From the NCBI RefSeq assembly GCF_000731315.1, contig NZ_HG938353.1, positions 248,001-312,000 on the forward strand: DNA of 64,000 bases. Direction: 5' to 3'. Source of the stretch: Neorhizobium galegae bv. orientalis str. HAMBI 540 (GTDB taxonomy: Bacteria; Pseudomonadota; Alphaproteobacteria; Rhizobiales; Rhizobiaceae). The notes below the pieces were generated by a model. That model had not been told where the DNA came from, did no database searches, and saw only the letters and a program-made list of their open reading frames with translations. Position 1 is the stretch's first letter, and every line of letters begins with the position of its first letter. A program made the position numbers and the translations under genes. Shown piece after piece: positions 45,436-54,000 of the stretch.

Positions 45436-46367
45436 AGAGGCATCCTTGCTTCAAGTCGTTTCGCAGCCATGAGCCTCGCAAGAGCGGCCGACGCGGTTCG
45501 AACCTTGGCCGGGTCTGCGCGGCTTGTCAGTATGATAGGAACCCGGGCGCCGAGGACCAGTCCTGCGGCGTCTGCACCGGCGAAATAAATGAGCTGCTTG
45601 GCGAGCATATTGCCGGCTTCGAGATCGGGAACCAGCAGGATATCCGCCCGGCCGGCGACCGGAGAGGTGATACACTTTGCCTGCGCGGCCTCGATGCTGA
45701 TTGCATTGTCGAAGGCGAGCGGACCGTCGACGACCGCTCCTTCGATCTGTCCGCGCGCTGCCATGACGGTCAAGGCCGCCGCGTCCAGCGTCGAGGGCAT
45801 CTTGCTGTTGACGGTCTCGACGGCGGCCAACACCGCCACAAGCGGCTTTGCGACGCCGAGAAGATGCATGAGATCGACCGCATTCTGGCAGATGTCGCGC
45901 TTCCGGTCGAGGTCCGGCTGGATGTTGATTGCCGCGTCGGTGACGATCAGCAGCTTGTCATAGGCCGGAATGTCCATGACGTAGACATGGCTCATGCGCC
46001 GCCCGGTCTTCAGTTTCGACGCCGGCGCGACCACCGCCGAAAGCAATTCGTCGCTGTGCAGGCTGCCTTTCATCAGGGCAGCGACCTTGGCTGTCGAGGC
46101 AAGTTCGACGCTGCGGTCGGCCGCCGCATGGCTGTGCTCGACAGGCTCGATGTCGATGCCGGCAAGCGAAAGTTCGGCGGCGTCCGCTATCGCCCTGATC
46201 TTGTGCTCCGGGCCGACCAGGATCGGATCGAGAAGGCCTTGTTCCTTGAGTTCCACGGCAGAGCGCAGCGTTTCGGTCGAGCATGGATGCACGACTGCCG
46301 TCCGCATCGCCGGCAGCGAAATCGCTTGGCGGATGATGGCCTCGTAACGGCCGTGATGTCTGAGCAT
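45432..46367 (-). CDS. pta: Phosphate acetyl/butyryltransferase
   Basis: With the ATG at 46367 the protein has 311 residues, the size of short Pta/Ptb enzymes; the frame is open to a GTG at 46466, which lies inside a FixK-like box. Motifs include LPAMRTAVVHPCSTETLRSA, PILVGPEHKIRAIADAAELS, DAAINIQPDLDRKRDICQNA and VDGPLAFDNAISIEAAQAK. It interconverts acetyl-CoA and acetyl phosphate. Its stop overlaps the ackA start, so the genes are coupled. Confidence 0.88.
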   Translation of the reverse strand: MLRHHGRYEAIIRQAISLPAMRTAVVHPCSTETLRSAVELKEQGLLDPILVGPEHKIRAIADAAELSLAGIDIEPVEHSHAAADRSVELASTAKVAALMKGSLHSDELLSAVVAPASKLKTGRRMSHVYVMDIPAYDKLLIVTDAAINIQPDLDRKRDICQNAVDLMHLLGVAKPLVAVLAAVETVNSKMPSTLDAAALTVMAARGQIEGAVVDGPLAFDNAISIEAAQAKCITSPVAGRADILLVPDLEAGNMLAKQLIYFAGADAAGLVLGARVPIILTSRADPAKVRTASAALARLMAAKRLEARMPL

Positions 46368-46459
46368 GATGTCCACGGGAATCGACCTGTTCCTCTCGCC
46401 GAGAGCGCATGAGGGGGCGCCTACGGTGACCTGTGTCGCCCGGAACGGAGCCGCTTTCC

Positions 46460-46473
46460 TTGACACAGCTCAA
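46460..46473. promoter_or_regulatory. FixK/FNR-like box upstream of pta-ackA-xfp
   Basis: TTGACACAGCTCAA has the palindromic core TTGA-N6-TCAA of FixK/FnrN/FNR sites (consensus TTGAT-N4-ATCAA). It lies 93 bp before the preferred pta start and 60 bp before the divergent kinase gene. Confidence 0.55.
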
Positions 46474-46533
46474 TGTGTCGACGCCGCGATCCGTGGACTG
46501 TCGAGCCGGTGCCGTTCAGCATAAGGTGCAGCT

Positions 46534-48048
46534 ATGATGACACAAGATCAGAGCAAGACGGCGGCCTTTCTGGCCAACCCGGCATCCTATGGGCCAGCAG
46601 TCCCCGTCGAGCGGATGGAGACGCATATCTCGTTGATTTTCCTCGTTGGCGACCGAGTCTACAAGCTGAAGAAGGCGCTCAAACTTCCCTATCTCGATTT
46701 TTCGACCGCCGCAATCCGCGAGGATGCCTGCCGCAAGGAAGTCGCGCTGAACAGCGAGACTGCTCCCGGTCTCTATATCGGCGCGCGGCGGATCACCCGC
46801 TCGGACGCCGGCACTTTGGAGTTTGATGGCGACGGGCCGCTCGTCGATGCCGTCGTCGAAATGACCCGGTTCGAACAGGGCCAGCTCTTCGACCGGATGG
46901 CGATCGCTGGCCATCTGACGCAGGAGTTGATGACGCAGACCGCCCGGATGATCGCGTTCTATCATCGCCGTGCACCGGCTGTCTCGAAGGGAGGCGGGGC
47001 GGCAAATATTGAGGCTGTTCTCGACATCAACGATGCCGGGTTTGCGACCAGCCATGTCTTCGGTGCGGGAGAGGTGGCGAAACTCAGCGAGATCTTCCGG
47101 TCACGGCTCGTGCAACACAGCGAACTTCTCGACCAGCGCGCGCTGGCGGGCAAGGTCCGCCGCTGCCATGGCGATCTTCACTTGCGCAATATTTGCCTGC
47201 TGGGCGGCAAGCCATGCCTGTTCGACTGCATCGAATTCAATCTCGGGATCGCCACCGTCGATGTCCTCTATGACCTTGCCTTTCTGCTGATGGATCTCTG
47301 GCACCGCGGTTTCCCCGACCTCGCCAATCTGGTGATGAACCGCTATCTCGATGAAACCGACGACGAGGATGGGTTCTGCCTGCTGCCGTTCCTGATGGCG
47401 ATCAGGGCCGCGGTCCGCGCGCATGTGACGGCAACCCAGGCCGAAGAGCCAGGCCAGGATGCCGCCAGACTGGGGCAGGAAGCGAAGTCCTATTTCGATC
47501 TCGCCCATGGTCTTCTGAGGGAAACGTCGCCGCGCCTGATCGCGATCGGCGGCCTCAGCGGTTCCGGCAAGACGACGGTCGCGGATCGCTTGGCCGCCAA
47601 GGTCGGCGCGCCGCCGGGTGCGAGGATCGTCGAAAGCGATCGTATCCGGAAAGCCCTGCATGGGGTCTCGGCGGAGACGAGGCTTCCCGTTTCCGCCTAT
47701 CAACCCGATGTATCGAGGAAGGTCTATCGCGAGATGGCGAGGCATGCGGAACGGATTCTGGCTCAGGGAGGATCCGTCGTCGCTGACGCAGTCTTCGACG
47801 ATCCAGACAACCGGCACCTCATGGAGGCTGCTGCTGCAAAGACCCATGCCAGCTTTCAGGGCATCTGGCTCGAGGCAGATCCGGAACTGCTCTGGCTGCG
47901 GGTCCGCGAACGGGCAGGAGGCCCCTCGGATGCCACCACGGACGTGCTGTCCGGGCAATTGGCCCGTAAGCCCACGGATATAACCTGGCGGCATCTCGAT
48001 GCGTCGAAAGAGCCCGATGCGGTTGCCGCCGCGATCCTGCACGAATGA
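46534..48048 (+). CDS. Bifunctional aminoglycoside phosphotransferase-like / P-loop kinase protein
   Basis: This 504-residue protein has an N-terminal APH-like domain (RVYKLKKALKLPYLDFSTAA; catalytic-loop-type RRCHGDLHLRNICLLGGKPC; FDCIEFN). A C-terminal P-loop domain starts near residue 335 (LIAIGGLSGSGKTTVADRLA, ARIVESDRIRKALHG). This is the COG2187+COG0645 fusion, known in dormancy or anaerobic regulons such as Rv2004c of M. tuberculosis. Its substrate is unknown and it is not a demonstrated resistance enzyme. It is divergent from pta across the FixK-like box, which fits low-oxygen expression. Confidence 0.85.
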   Translation: MMTQDQSKTAAFLANPASYGPAVPVERMETHISLIFLVGDRVYKLKKALKLPYLDFSTAAIREDACRKEVALNSETAPGLYIGARRITRSDAGTLEFDGDGPLVDAVVEMTRFEQGQLFDRMAIAGHLTQELMTQTARMIAFYHRRAPAVSKGGGAANIEAVLDINDAGFATSHVFGAGEVAKLSEIFRSRLVQHSELLDQRALAGKVRRCHGDLHLRNICLLGGKPCLFDCIEFNLGIATVDVLYDLAFLLMDLWHRGFPDLANLVMNRYLDETDDEDGFCLLPFLMAIRAAVRAHVTATQAEEPGQDAARLGQEAKSYFDLAHGLLRETSPRLIAIGGLSGSGKTTVADRLAAKVGAPPGARIVESDRIRKALHGVSAETRLPVSAYQPDVSRKVYREMARHAERILAQGGSVVADAVFDDPDNRHLMEAAAAKTHASFQGIWLEADPELLWLRVRERAGGPSDATTDVLSGQLARKPTDITWRHLDASKEPDAVAAAILHE

Positions 48049-48060
48049 TCACAAGGGTGT

Positions 48061-49089
48061 TTACGAAAAATCCAGCACCATACGCCCGTCAATCTTGCCG
48101 TCCTTCAGGCGTGCGAAGATGTCGTTGATGTCTTCGAGCGGCGCCTTGTGGATCTCCGCCTTGACCTTGCCTTCCGTGGCAAAGGCGATCGCCTCGTCGA
48201 GATCGCGTCGTGTCCCGACGATCGAGCCGCGCACCGTGATACGTTTGAGTACGACGTCAAAGATCGGCGTCGGGAACTCGCCGGGCGGTAGGCCGACCAG
48301 GCTGACAGTTCCCTTGCGTCTCACCATCCGGATCGCCTGGGAGAAAGCCGGCGGCGAGACGGCGGTGACCAGAACGCCATGCGCGCCGCCGCCGGTTGCC
48401 TTCAGCGTGTCCTCGACGGCGCTCAGAGAACGAGCGTCGACGGCGAGATCGGCGCCGAGGCTGCGGGCAAGCTCCAGCTTTTCCGGGCTGACGTCGAGTG
48501 CCACCACATGGAAACCCATCGCCTTGGCATATTGAATTGCGACGTGGCCGAGCCCGCCGATGCCGGAAATCGCCACCCATTCGCCGGGCCTCGCTTCGGT
48601 CTCCTTGAGGCCTTTGTAGGTGGTCACGCCAGCGCAGAGGATCGGCGAGATTGCCGCAAAGTCGACATTCTGCGGCAGTCTTGCGGCGAAGGCGGCGGAT
48701 GCGATGACATATTCGGCAAATCCGCCATTGCAGCTATAGCCGGTATTGTGCTGGTGCTCGCAAAGCGTCTCCCAGCCGGTCTCGCAATATTCGCAGCTAA
48801 GGCATGCGTCGTGCAGCCAGGCAACGCCGACGGCGTCGCCTTCCTTCAATCCTGTCACGCCCGGGCCGAGCTCAACGACGATGCCGGCCGCCTCATGTCC
48901 GGGAATGAACGGCGGGTTGGGCTTGACCGGCCAGTCGCCATCGGCGGCGTGAAGGTCGGTGTGGCAGACGCCGCAGGCCATGACCTTGACGAGGATTTCG
49001 CCAGGCCCCGGCACGGGCACCGGGACACACTCGATCGCAAGCGGTTTGCCGAATTGATGCACGACAGCGGCTTTCATCGTTCGCGTCAT
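48061..49089 (-). CDS. adhP: Zinc-dependent alcohol dehydrogenase
   Basis: The ATG at 49089 has AAGGAG seven bases upstream; the frame continues to 49212 without support. The 342-residue protein has the catalytic zinc site [20 protein letters not shown] and [17 protein letters not shown]. The four structural-zinc cysteines lie in [18 protein letters not shown], and the NAD site is [20 protein letters not shown]. It matches AdhP-type ethanol dehydrogenases. A strong FixK-like box lies 110 bp upstream, and the neighbours are fermentative genes, suggesting use under low oxygen. Confidence 0.93.
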   Translation of the reverse strand: MTRTMKAAVVHQFGKPLAIECVPVPVPGPGEILVKVMACGVCHTDLHAADGDWPVKPNPPFIPGHEAAGIVVELGPGVTGLKEGDAVGVAWLHDACLSCEYCETGWETLCEHQHNTGYSCNGGFAEYVIASAAFAARLPQNVDFAAISPILCAGVTTYKGLKETEARPGEWVAISGIGGLGHVAIQYAKAMGFHVVALDVSPEKLELARSLGADLAVDARSLSAVEDTLKATGGGAHGVLVTAVSPPAFSQAIRMVRRKGTVSLVGLPPGEFPTPIFDVVLKRITVRGSIVGTRRDLDEAIAFATEGKVKAEIHKAPLEDINDIFARLKDGKIDGRMVLDFS

Positions 49090-49198
49090 GTTCGTCTCCT
49101 TGTTGTGGAAAGCATGAATGCGGCAACGATTACCTCGGACGCGGGCCGCTTCATTGACCCAGCGCAAGCGCGGGGCCGACAGTTCAGCCCCGCGTCCG

Positions 49199-49212
49199 TT
49201 GATGCGCGTCAA
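49199..49212. promoter_or_regulatory. FixK/FNR-like box upstream of adhP
   Basis: TTGATGCGCGTCAA differs from the consensus TTGAT-N4-ATCAA by a single base (G for A). It lies 110 bp before adhP and 84 bp before the gene at 49296, so it could serve either or both. A weaker TTGACCCAGCGCAA lies at 49153-49166. Confidence 0.65.
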
Positions 49213-49295
49213 TGTTCATGGCGCCGATAGCACTCAGAAATAGGGTTTGGAGAGCCGGCCCGGGCGATCTGCATGGGCCTTCCTGGAGCGAGGAT

Positions 49296-49745
49296 ATGGA
49301 GATGGATTACGACGTGGGTGTCCTCAACGCTGCGGATGTCTATCGTGCTTACGCGGTCGTCCAACTGGTCATGTCAGGGCTGGATCTGCAGCGATGGAAG
49401 CGGCTGACCGCTTCGGCCTCATTGCGCCGTGATTGGCTGGCGGTGACGGATGCGCAAGGGTACGTTCGCGGCCTTTGCCACGTCTTCACCCGCGAGCACC
49501 CGGTCTACGGGCGCCAGCTCGAAATCCCCCTCTTTGCATCCGTCAGCCTCCTTGATGACCAGCGCATTGCAAGACATCTTTTCGAATTCGCCAAGCTAAG
49601 GGCAAAACTGGACGGGTGTGAGAAGGTCCACTTCTGGTCCTCCGCATCGAGAGACTGGGGCAGCCTCGATACACTCAGGGACGCAGAATCCTGGGACGAT
49701 GGATTGGTCTATGATATGGGCACTGACCGGGCCACAATTCACTGA
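49296..49745 (+). CDS. Unknown protein, possibly GNAT-like fold
   Basis: I place the start at ATG 49296 after GGAGCGAGGAT; the frame is open from 49212. The 149-residue protein begins MEMDYDVGVLNAADVYRAYA. The middle (DWLAVTDAQGYVRGLCHVFT, then LEIPLFASVSLLDDQRIARH and LFEFAKLRAKLDGCEKVHFW) has the strand-strand-helix order of GNAT acetyltransferases, but the acetyl-CoA loop is not clear. No function is assigned. It lies divergent from adhP over the FixK-like box and could share its low-oxygen control. Confidence 0.6.
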   Translation: MEMDYDVGVLNAADVYRAYAVVQLVMSGLDLQRWKRLTASASLRRDWLAVTDAQGYVRGLCHVFTREHPVYGRQLEIPLFASVSLLDDQRIARHLFEFAKLRAKLDGCEKVHFWSSASRDWGSLDTLRDAESWDDGLVYDMGTDRATIH

Positions 49746-49815
49746 CCGCGTTGAGCGCCCGGAGCCTCGAAGGCAGCGGGCCGCCTCTCGGTAGGCGATC
49801 AGATTCCGATCCGGA

Positions 49816-50079
49816 TTAGCCGAGATCGGCCGCCGTCAGCGTATAGGTAGTGCCCCGGTTGGGGCGATATGCCCTCATTGCGGCATCCTGGATGCTGGAT
49901 CTGGCCGCATCAAAGGCCTGGAGGTAATCGTTCTCCGACATGCCCGTCGCCGTCCTGCTGGCGAGTGCTTCGGCTTCCACGAAAAATCTGACTTCGAACA
50001 TGCCGTCATAGCCCAGGAAGCGAACGACCTTGCGCGCTTCGTCGAAACTGCGGCTTCTGTTCGGAAATATCAGGGTCAT
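49816..50079 (-). CDS. DUF1488 family protein
   Basis: This 87-residue protein (MTLIFPNRSRSFDEARKVVR, FLGYDGMFEVRFFVEAEALA, then SENDYLQAFDAARSSIQDAA) fits the DUF1488 family of small rhizobial proteins with an FWGYD-like motif. Function is unknown. A perfect GGAAC-N16-CGTT element ends 22 bp upstream of the start codon, so the mRNA would be nearly leaderless and transcribed by the general-stress sigma factor EcfG (RpoE2). The family name is from memory. Confidence 0.75.
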   Translation of the reverse strand: MTLIFPNRSRSFDEARKVVRFLGYDGMFEVRFFVEAEALASRTATGMSENDYLQAFDAARSSIQDAAMRAYRPNRGTTYTLTAADLG

Positions 50080-50098
50080 GACGATTTCAATTCGAGAT

Positions 50099-50125
50099 GG
50101 AACGCGTTCTCTGGGGCGGCGTTCC
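50099..50125. promoter_or_regulatory. Palindromic EcfG-type stress promoter
   Basis: On the minus strand GGAAC (50125-50121), 16 bases, CGTT (50104-50101) points at the DUF1488 gene. The plus strand reads GGAAC (50099-50103), 16 bases, CGTT (50120-50123). The element is an inverted repeat GGAACGC / GCGTTCC, so it matches the EcfG consensus in both directions; rightward transcription would be antisense to the small gene at 50153-50296. Confidence 0.7.
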
Positions 50126-50152
50126 GGGTTTCTGATGATGCGTATTGCCAGG

Positions 50153-50296
50153 TCAGAATAGGTCGCGAAGTAGGATGAAGAGAATGAATGCCATGCAAAC
50201 AGCCGGCACCGCGATGCGGAACAGGTGTGCGTAGCCTGCCCGGTGTAATTGCGGGCCTGTCTGGGAAGAAGGTTGGATTCGCCTGATGGAAGACAT
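50153..50296 (-). CDS. Small single-pass membrane protein (47 residues), leader-family gene A
   Basis: Preceded by AAGGAGGAGGACGACGAC, an excellent ribosome site, the ORF reads MSSIRRIQPSSQTGPQLHRA GYAHLFRIAV then PAVCMAFILFILLRDLF and stop. It has a basic N-terminus and one C-terminal membrane helix. No family is recognised. Its 5-prime region shares a conserved module with the small genes at 55905 and 56861, all three of which start MSS. Expression is therefore likely despite the short length. Confidence 0.65.
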   Translation of the reverse strand: MSSIRRIQPSSQTGPQLHRAGYAHLFRIAVPAVCMAFILFILLRDLF

Positions 50297-50348
50297 GTCG
50301 TCGTCCTCCTCCTTGGGGCCAGGGCTCGAGCCCTTGATCGCAGCGCCC
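50297..50348 (-). promoter_or_regulatory. Shared leader module, copy A
   Basis: In the minus-strand direction: GGGCGCTGC, then the perfect palindrome AGGGCTCGAGCCCT, then GGCCCCAAGGAGG just before the ATG. The same order of elements precedes the small genes starting at 55905 and 56861. Confidence 0.6.
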
Positions 50349-50498
50349 GTTCTGAATCTGCTACCTGCGGCTAATATGGGTCGAAAACGGACAAATACAA
50401 GGGTATTTCTCTCTGCTCCTCAAGAGAAGAGAGATCTGCTGCAGCCGTATTTCACATGATCCGGCTGCTGCATATCGCACGGTATAACCGCATATCGG

Positions 50499-50846
50499 TT
50501 ATTTGTTCTTCAGAAGCCATATCTTGCCGGCCATGGTGATTCCATGCGCCGATTCTTCCACCGAGACGTCCTCGTTGAGGACACGCAGAAGGCCGTGTTC
50601 CCGCAGTTCGTTCAGTGTCGTCGTCGTCAGGAACTTGATCTTCTGCGGCCGTTCCTTGAACCGGTCGTTCCGCGCGTAAGTCACGACCGCGTTCAGATGC
50701 GTCCACTTCTTGGCTTCCTGCGGGAACAGGTCACCATCCTTCGCCAGCTTGAGGCCCCTGACCTGGGTCGGCGTCAGCTCGACAGTCAGCGCATGCGCCG
50801 CCGGCGTCGGGGCGGTGGTCGTTTTGGTGTTCTCGGTCGTATTCAA
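50499..50846 (-). CDS. Hypothetical protein, 115 residues
   Basis: The N-terminus is Thr/Pro/Ala-rich (MNTTENTKTTTAPTPAAHAL). The rest has a compact, charged, predicted mixed alpha/beta sequence: ELTPTQVRGLKLAKDGDLFP, HLNAVVTYARNDRFKERPQK, TTTTLNELREHGLLRVLNED and ITMAGKIWLLKNK. It is probably cytoplasmic. I do not recognise a family. It lies 81 bases downstream of the fatty acid desaturase gene, on the same strand and in the same stress cluster. Confidence 0.6.
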   Translation of the reverse strand: MNTTENTKTTTAPTPAAHALTVELTPTQVRGLKLAKDGDLFPQEAKKWTHLNAVVTYARNDRFKERPQKIKFLTTTTLNELREHGLLRVLNEDVSVEESAHGITMAGKIWLLKNK

Positions 50847-50927
50847 TGTACAGTCCTTGATCGGTAGGGAGGTAGTCTTTGTGCATCGGTGCTCAGGCGG
50901 TGGTTCCAGCCTCGCCGATTGCAGCGG

Positions 50928-51968
50928 TTAAGAAGTCTTCGCCGCCTTGGCGGCATCGCGAAACGACAGGAGCTTTCGGCTCTTTTCGTCCCAGAGCACG
51001 AGTTTGACGCATTGGATACTCTGCCAAAGCGTTATGCGGCCGATGCCGGCCAGTTCGGGGTGATCGCGCAGCACCTCGGGCAGCCGGTAGTAGGGAATCC
51101 TGCTCGACAGGTGGTGGACGTGGTGGATGCCGATATTGCCGGTCAGCCACCGAAGCACCAGCGGGAGGTCGTAATGGGAGGCGCCGTGAAGGGCGGACTC
51201 CGGAAACTGCCAGTCCTCGGTCTTCGACCAATGGGTCTCCTCGAACTGGTGCTGAACGTAGAAGAGCCAGACGCCGGCGGCCCCTGCGATCAGCACGATC
51301 GGCAGGTGGACCAGCAGAAAGGGCACCAGCCCGATCGCCCATATCATCAAGGCCGCAAGAACAGCGATCGCGAGATTGGTCGCCATCGTGGAAATCCAGG
51401 GCAGGGCGCCGGAACCCATCATTCCGAAGGGCAGGCGCTGCTTGAAGAGGAAAAGCCAGGCGGGTCCGATGCCGAACATTACCAGCGGATGGCGGTAAAG
51501 GCGATAGGCGAGCCGGCGCGACCAGGGAAGGGCCTGATATTCTGTGATCGTCAGCGTGGTGATGTCGCCGACGCCGCGTTCGTCGAGGTTTCCAGCCGAG
51601 GCGTGGTGGGCGGCATGTGCCCGGCGCCAGTAATCATAAGGCGTCAGGGTCAGCACTCCCAGCACGCGTCCGGTCCAATTGTCCAAGCGTCGACGTGCGA
51701 AGAACGAGCCGTGCCCGCAATCATGCTGGATCATGAACAGCCGCAGCAGAAAAGCGGCGGCGGGAAGGACGAGGATCAGCCCGATCGGGAAACCCAGGAA
51801 TACGGAAATATAGGCGCCGGCCCAGAGGACGGCGAACGGCAGCACCGTGACAAGCAGTTCGAAGCTGCTGCGTCCGAAACGCGGCTGCCGATATTTAGAA
51901 AGAATCTTCAGCCACGCGCCGACATCGTCTTCGGTATCGGGCGCTGGCGCATAGGCTCTGGCGTTCAT
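50928..51968 (-). CDS. Membrane fatty acid desaturase
   Basis: This 346-residue protein has four or more membrane helices and the three histidine clusters of acyl-lipid desaturases: QHDCGHGSFF near residue 82, AHAAHHASAGNLD near 118 and NIGIHHVHHLSSRIPYY near 275. It introduces double bases of unsaturation into membrane lipids with iron and oxygen, a cold or stress response. It starts at ATG 51968 and follows the DUF6481 gene across a short hairpin. Position specificity is unknown. Confidence 0.9.
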   Translation of the reverse strand: MNARAYAPAPDTEDDVGAWLKILSKYRQPRFGRSSFELLVTVLPFAVLWAGAYISVFLGFPIGLILVLPAAAFLLRLFMIQHDCGHGSFFARRRLDNWTGRVLGVLTLTPYDYWRRAHAAHHASAGNLDERGVGDITTLTITEYQALPWSRRLAYRLYRHPLVMFGIGPAWLFLFKQRLPFGMMGSGALPWISTMATNLAIAVLAALMIWAIGLVPFLLVHLPIVLIAGAAGVWLFYVQHQFEETHWSKTEDWQFPESALHGASHYDLPLVLRWLTGNIGIHHVHHLSSRIPYYRLPEVLRDHPELAGIGRITLWQSIQCVKLVLWDEKSRKLLSFRDAAKAAKTS

Positions 51969-52019
51969 GGAAATCGATCCACCTTTTTTGCCTCGGCATG
52001 CGGCGGGCCCGAAGCGGGA

Positions 52020-52043
52020 TGTGCCTGCATGATTTCAGGCACA
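52020..52043 (-). terminator. Hairpin between the DUF6481 and desaturase genes
   Basis: TGTGCCTG (52020-52027) pairs perfectly with CAGGCACA (52036-52043) across an eight-base loop. It lies 12 bases beyond the end of the DUF6481 gene. There is no T-run, so it may be a weak terminator or mRNA-stabilising element. Confidence 0.45.
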
Positions 52044-52054
52044 TGCCTCGAATA

Positions 52055-52435
52055 TCAGCCCTGACGGGCCTTGCGTGCCGCGTAACGACGATCGCGCTCC
52101 GCCTTGCGGGCGGCTTCATCGGCAACGACCCGGGCAACCCGGGCGTTGGTTTCCGCTTGCTGGGCCTCGGCTGCGGCCTTTTCATGGGCTTCCGCGGCTG
52201 CGGCCAATGCGGCAGCTTCCTGCAGCTGGCGTTCGTTCTCCGCCGCCTTCAGCGCTTCGCGCTCGGCACGGCGGGCTTCTCTCGCGGCGGCAAGGGCCTC
52301 GCGTTCGGCGCGTCGTTCCTGCACGGCGGGATCGGTCAGTTTAGGGGCGGACGCAAACTTCGCCAAAAGCTCTCGCTTGGCATCCGCCGCTGTCTTGCGG
52401 CGCTCGGCAAAGCTGTTGTCGCTCGGGTGTCTCAA
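52055..52435 (-). CDS. DUF6481 family protein (Ala/Glu/Arg-rich coiled coil)
   Basis: This 126-residue protein starts with TTG at 52435 after AAGGAAG. The N-terminus SFAERRKTAADAKRELLAKF is the conserved part. The remainder is a long charged helix with repeats such as REARRAEREALKAAENERQ, ending in ARKAERDRRYAARKARQG. DUF6481 proteins are small basic proteins of unknown function in Rhizobiales and relatives. Strand, spacing and neighbours put it in the stress cluster. Confidence 0.72.
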   Translation of the reverse strand: MRHPSDNSFAERRKTAADAKRELLAKFASAPKLTDPAVQERRAEREALAAAREARRAEREALKAAENERQLQEAAALAAAAEAHEKAAAEAQQAETNARVARVVADEAARKAERDRRYAARKARQG

Positions 52436-52535
52436 TGTATCTTCCTTGTCAGATCTTGAATGTGGAGGTTGAAAACGAATATCGCGTTTAACGGGAAGTT
52501 ATACGGATGTTCGCGTCAGCCAAATGCCTCAACGG

Positions 52536-52562
52536 AAAAAGGCCAGACATATGCCTGGCCTT
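52536..52562 (-). terminator. Terminator of the cold-shock gene at 52617
   Basis: On the minus strand the stem AAGGCCAG / CTGGCCTT (loop GCATATGT) is followed by TTTTCC. Confidence 0.85.
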
Positions 52563-52616
52563 CACATATCTTTTGCCGCCATGCCAGTACATCCGTGGTC
52601 ATGGGAGGCTAAAGTT

Positions 52617-52826
52617 TTAGGCAGCCTGAAGCTGGCCTGCGGACATCTTGCCCGACTTGCGGTCACGCTCAAGTTCAAAGCCGAGCTTCTGGCCTTCAAC
52701 GATCGAGCTCATGCCGGCGCGTTCGACGGCCGAGATGTGAACGAAGACGTCGGCGCTGCCGTCGTCAGGCTGAATGAAGCCGAAGCCCTTGGTGGCATTG
52801 AACCATTTAACTGTGCCAGTGGCCAT
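52617..52826 (-). CDS. cspA: Cold-shock protein, CspA family
   Basis: The ATG at 52826 gives 69 residues: [20 protein letters not shown] then [20 protein letters not shown]. Both RNA-binding motifs, KGFGFI and DVFVHI, are present. The frame is open to 52949, but that region is the long untranslated leader typical of cspA genes. It is a single-gene unit with a strong terminator. A paralogue lies at 57157-57366. It should bind single-stranded RNA or DNA as a chaperone. Confidence 0.95.
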   Translation of the reverse strand: MATGTVKWFNATKGFGFIQPDDGSADVFVHISAVERAGMSSIVEGQKLGFELERDRKSGKMSAGQLQAA

Positions 52827-53109
52827 AACGAACCCTTTCATAGCAACATTGATAATCCGCCGGGCGACGCACGGCGGGTGTTTCGACTTTTGAGAGGGAA
52901 AGTTCGTCAAGAAGCGCGATGCGCAGCAAAAACAAATATCGGCAAACAAAGTATCGATATCCCCTACCTAATGCATCATGACCGAAGTGTCAACTTTTTG
53001 TTTTGAAATTCATGAGACGCGCAACCATGAGTGGTTTTTGTTGATAGCGGAAGAATATCAACGGTACCCCTTTCGGGCTTGAGCGCCGAAGGGCCGGCAG
53101 TTTGAAGAT

Positions 53110-53925
53110 TTAGGCGAAGGCCGGTATTTCTTCGGTCGTCACCTGGAAAGAAGCCAGGATCGCCGGGCCGAAGGCAGTCGAGAGCGCCACGTCCGTCGCG
53201 TCTCGCCCGGTCGCCATCAGGATGCGCCCGATGCGGGGTTTGTTATGACGGGCATCGACGGTATTCCAGCGCCCGCCGAGATAGACCTGGAACCAGGCGC
53301 TGAAATCCATCGGGTTGATATCCACCGGGACGCCGATATCGCCGAGATAGCCGGTGCAGTAACGCGCCGGAATGTTCATGCAGCGGCAAAGCGTGATGGC
53401 GAGATGCGCGAAATCGCGGCAGACGCCTGTGCGATCGGTGAATCCTCCAAAGGCTGTCCGCAGCGGATCCGCGTTCTGGTAGTTGAAAGTGATGTGGTTG
53501 TGGGCGAAGTCGAGGATCGCCTGCACCCGCGGCCAGCCGAGAGGCGTCGTGGAAAATGTCTTCCAGGCGAAATCCGCCAGGCGATCGGTGTCGCAGTAGC
53601 GGCTGCCGAGCAGGAAGACCAGCACGTCGTCCGGCAGATCCTTGATGTCGTGCTGGAAGGCGTTTTGCGGCACCGGGTCGGGCATGCCGTCGTCGTAGAT
53701 CTCGAATTCGGTCGAGATCGTCGTCAACCCCGGCGGTGCCACGATCCGGCTGCAGGCGTTTCCGAAACTGTCGAGATAGCTCCAGGCCTCGATCGGGCGG
53801 TCGAAGCTCAGCACTTGGTCGGTCAAAAGGTCCGCCCGACGCGAGGGATGGATATTCAGAACCAGTAGCATCGCCGTATCATGCTGGCATTCATACCCTA
53901 TGCGAAACCCTGCGCGTATCTTCAT
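53110..53925 (-). CDS. Transglutaminase-like protein with Ser in place of the catalytic His
   Basis: This 271-residue protein has an N-terminal beta domain and a transglutaminase core with the nucleophile region RTGVCRDFAHLAITLCRCMN and the closing motif WFQVYLGGRWNTVDARHNKP. Canonical members have His-Ala-Trp; here the triplet reads MDFSAWF, with AGC (Ser) at the His position. Cys and Asp are kept. It may be a non-catalytic or altered variant. An exact EcfG-type promoter lies about 49 bp upstream, and a second transglutaminase gene with an intact triad lies upstream. Confidence 0.85.
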   Translation of the reverse strand: MKIRAGFRIGYECQHDTAMLLVLNIHPSRRADLLTDQVLSFDRPIEAWSYLDSFGNACSRIVAPPGLTTISTEFEIYDDGMPDPVPQNAFQHDIKDLPDDVLVFLLGSRYCDTDRLADFAWKTFSTTPLGWPRVQAILDFAHNHITFNYQNADPLRTAFGGFTDRTGVCRDFAHLAITLCRCMNIPARYCTGYLGDIGVPVDINPMDFSAWFQVYLGGRWNTVDARHNKPRIGRILMATGRDATDVALSTAFGPAILASFQVTTEEIPAFA

Positions 53926-53973
53926 GATCGTATCCCTATGGAGAAACTCTGGCCGAAATGGCAGTTCAGCGGC

Positions 53974-53998
53974 AACGCTCGAATAATCCGGGTGTTCC
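53974..53998 (-). promoter_or_regulatory. EcfG-type promoter of the transglutaminase-like gene
   Basis: On the minus strand GGAAC (53998-53994), 16 bases and CGTT (53977-53974) match the EcfG/RpoE2 general-stress consensus exactly. The start codon is 49 bp downstream. Confidence 0.75.
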
Positions 53999-54000
53999 GG

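Noticed and set aside
53039..53061. Inverted repeat GTTGATA / TATCAAC resembling an FNR box
   Set aside because: The half-sites are nine bases apart, not the four to six needed for FixK/FNR, and no start codon lies at a suitable distance.
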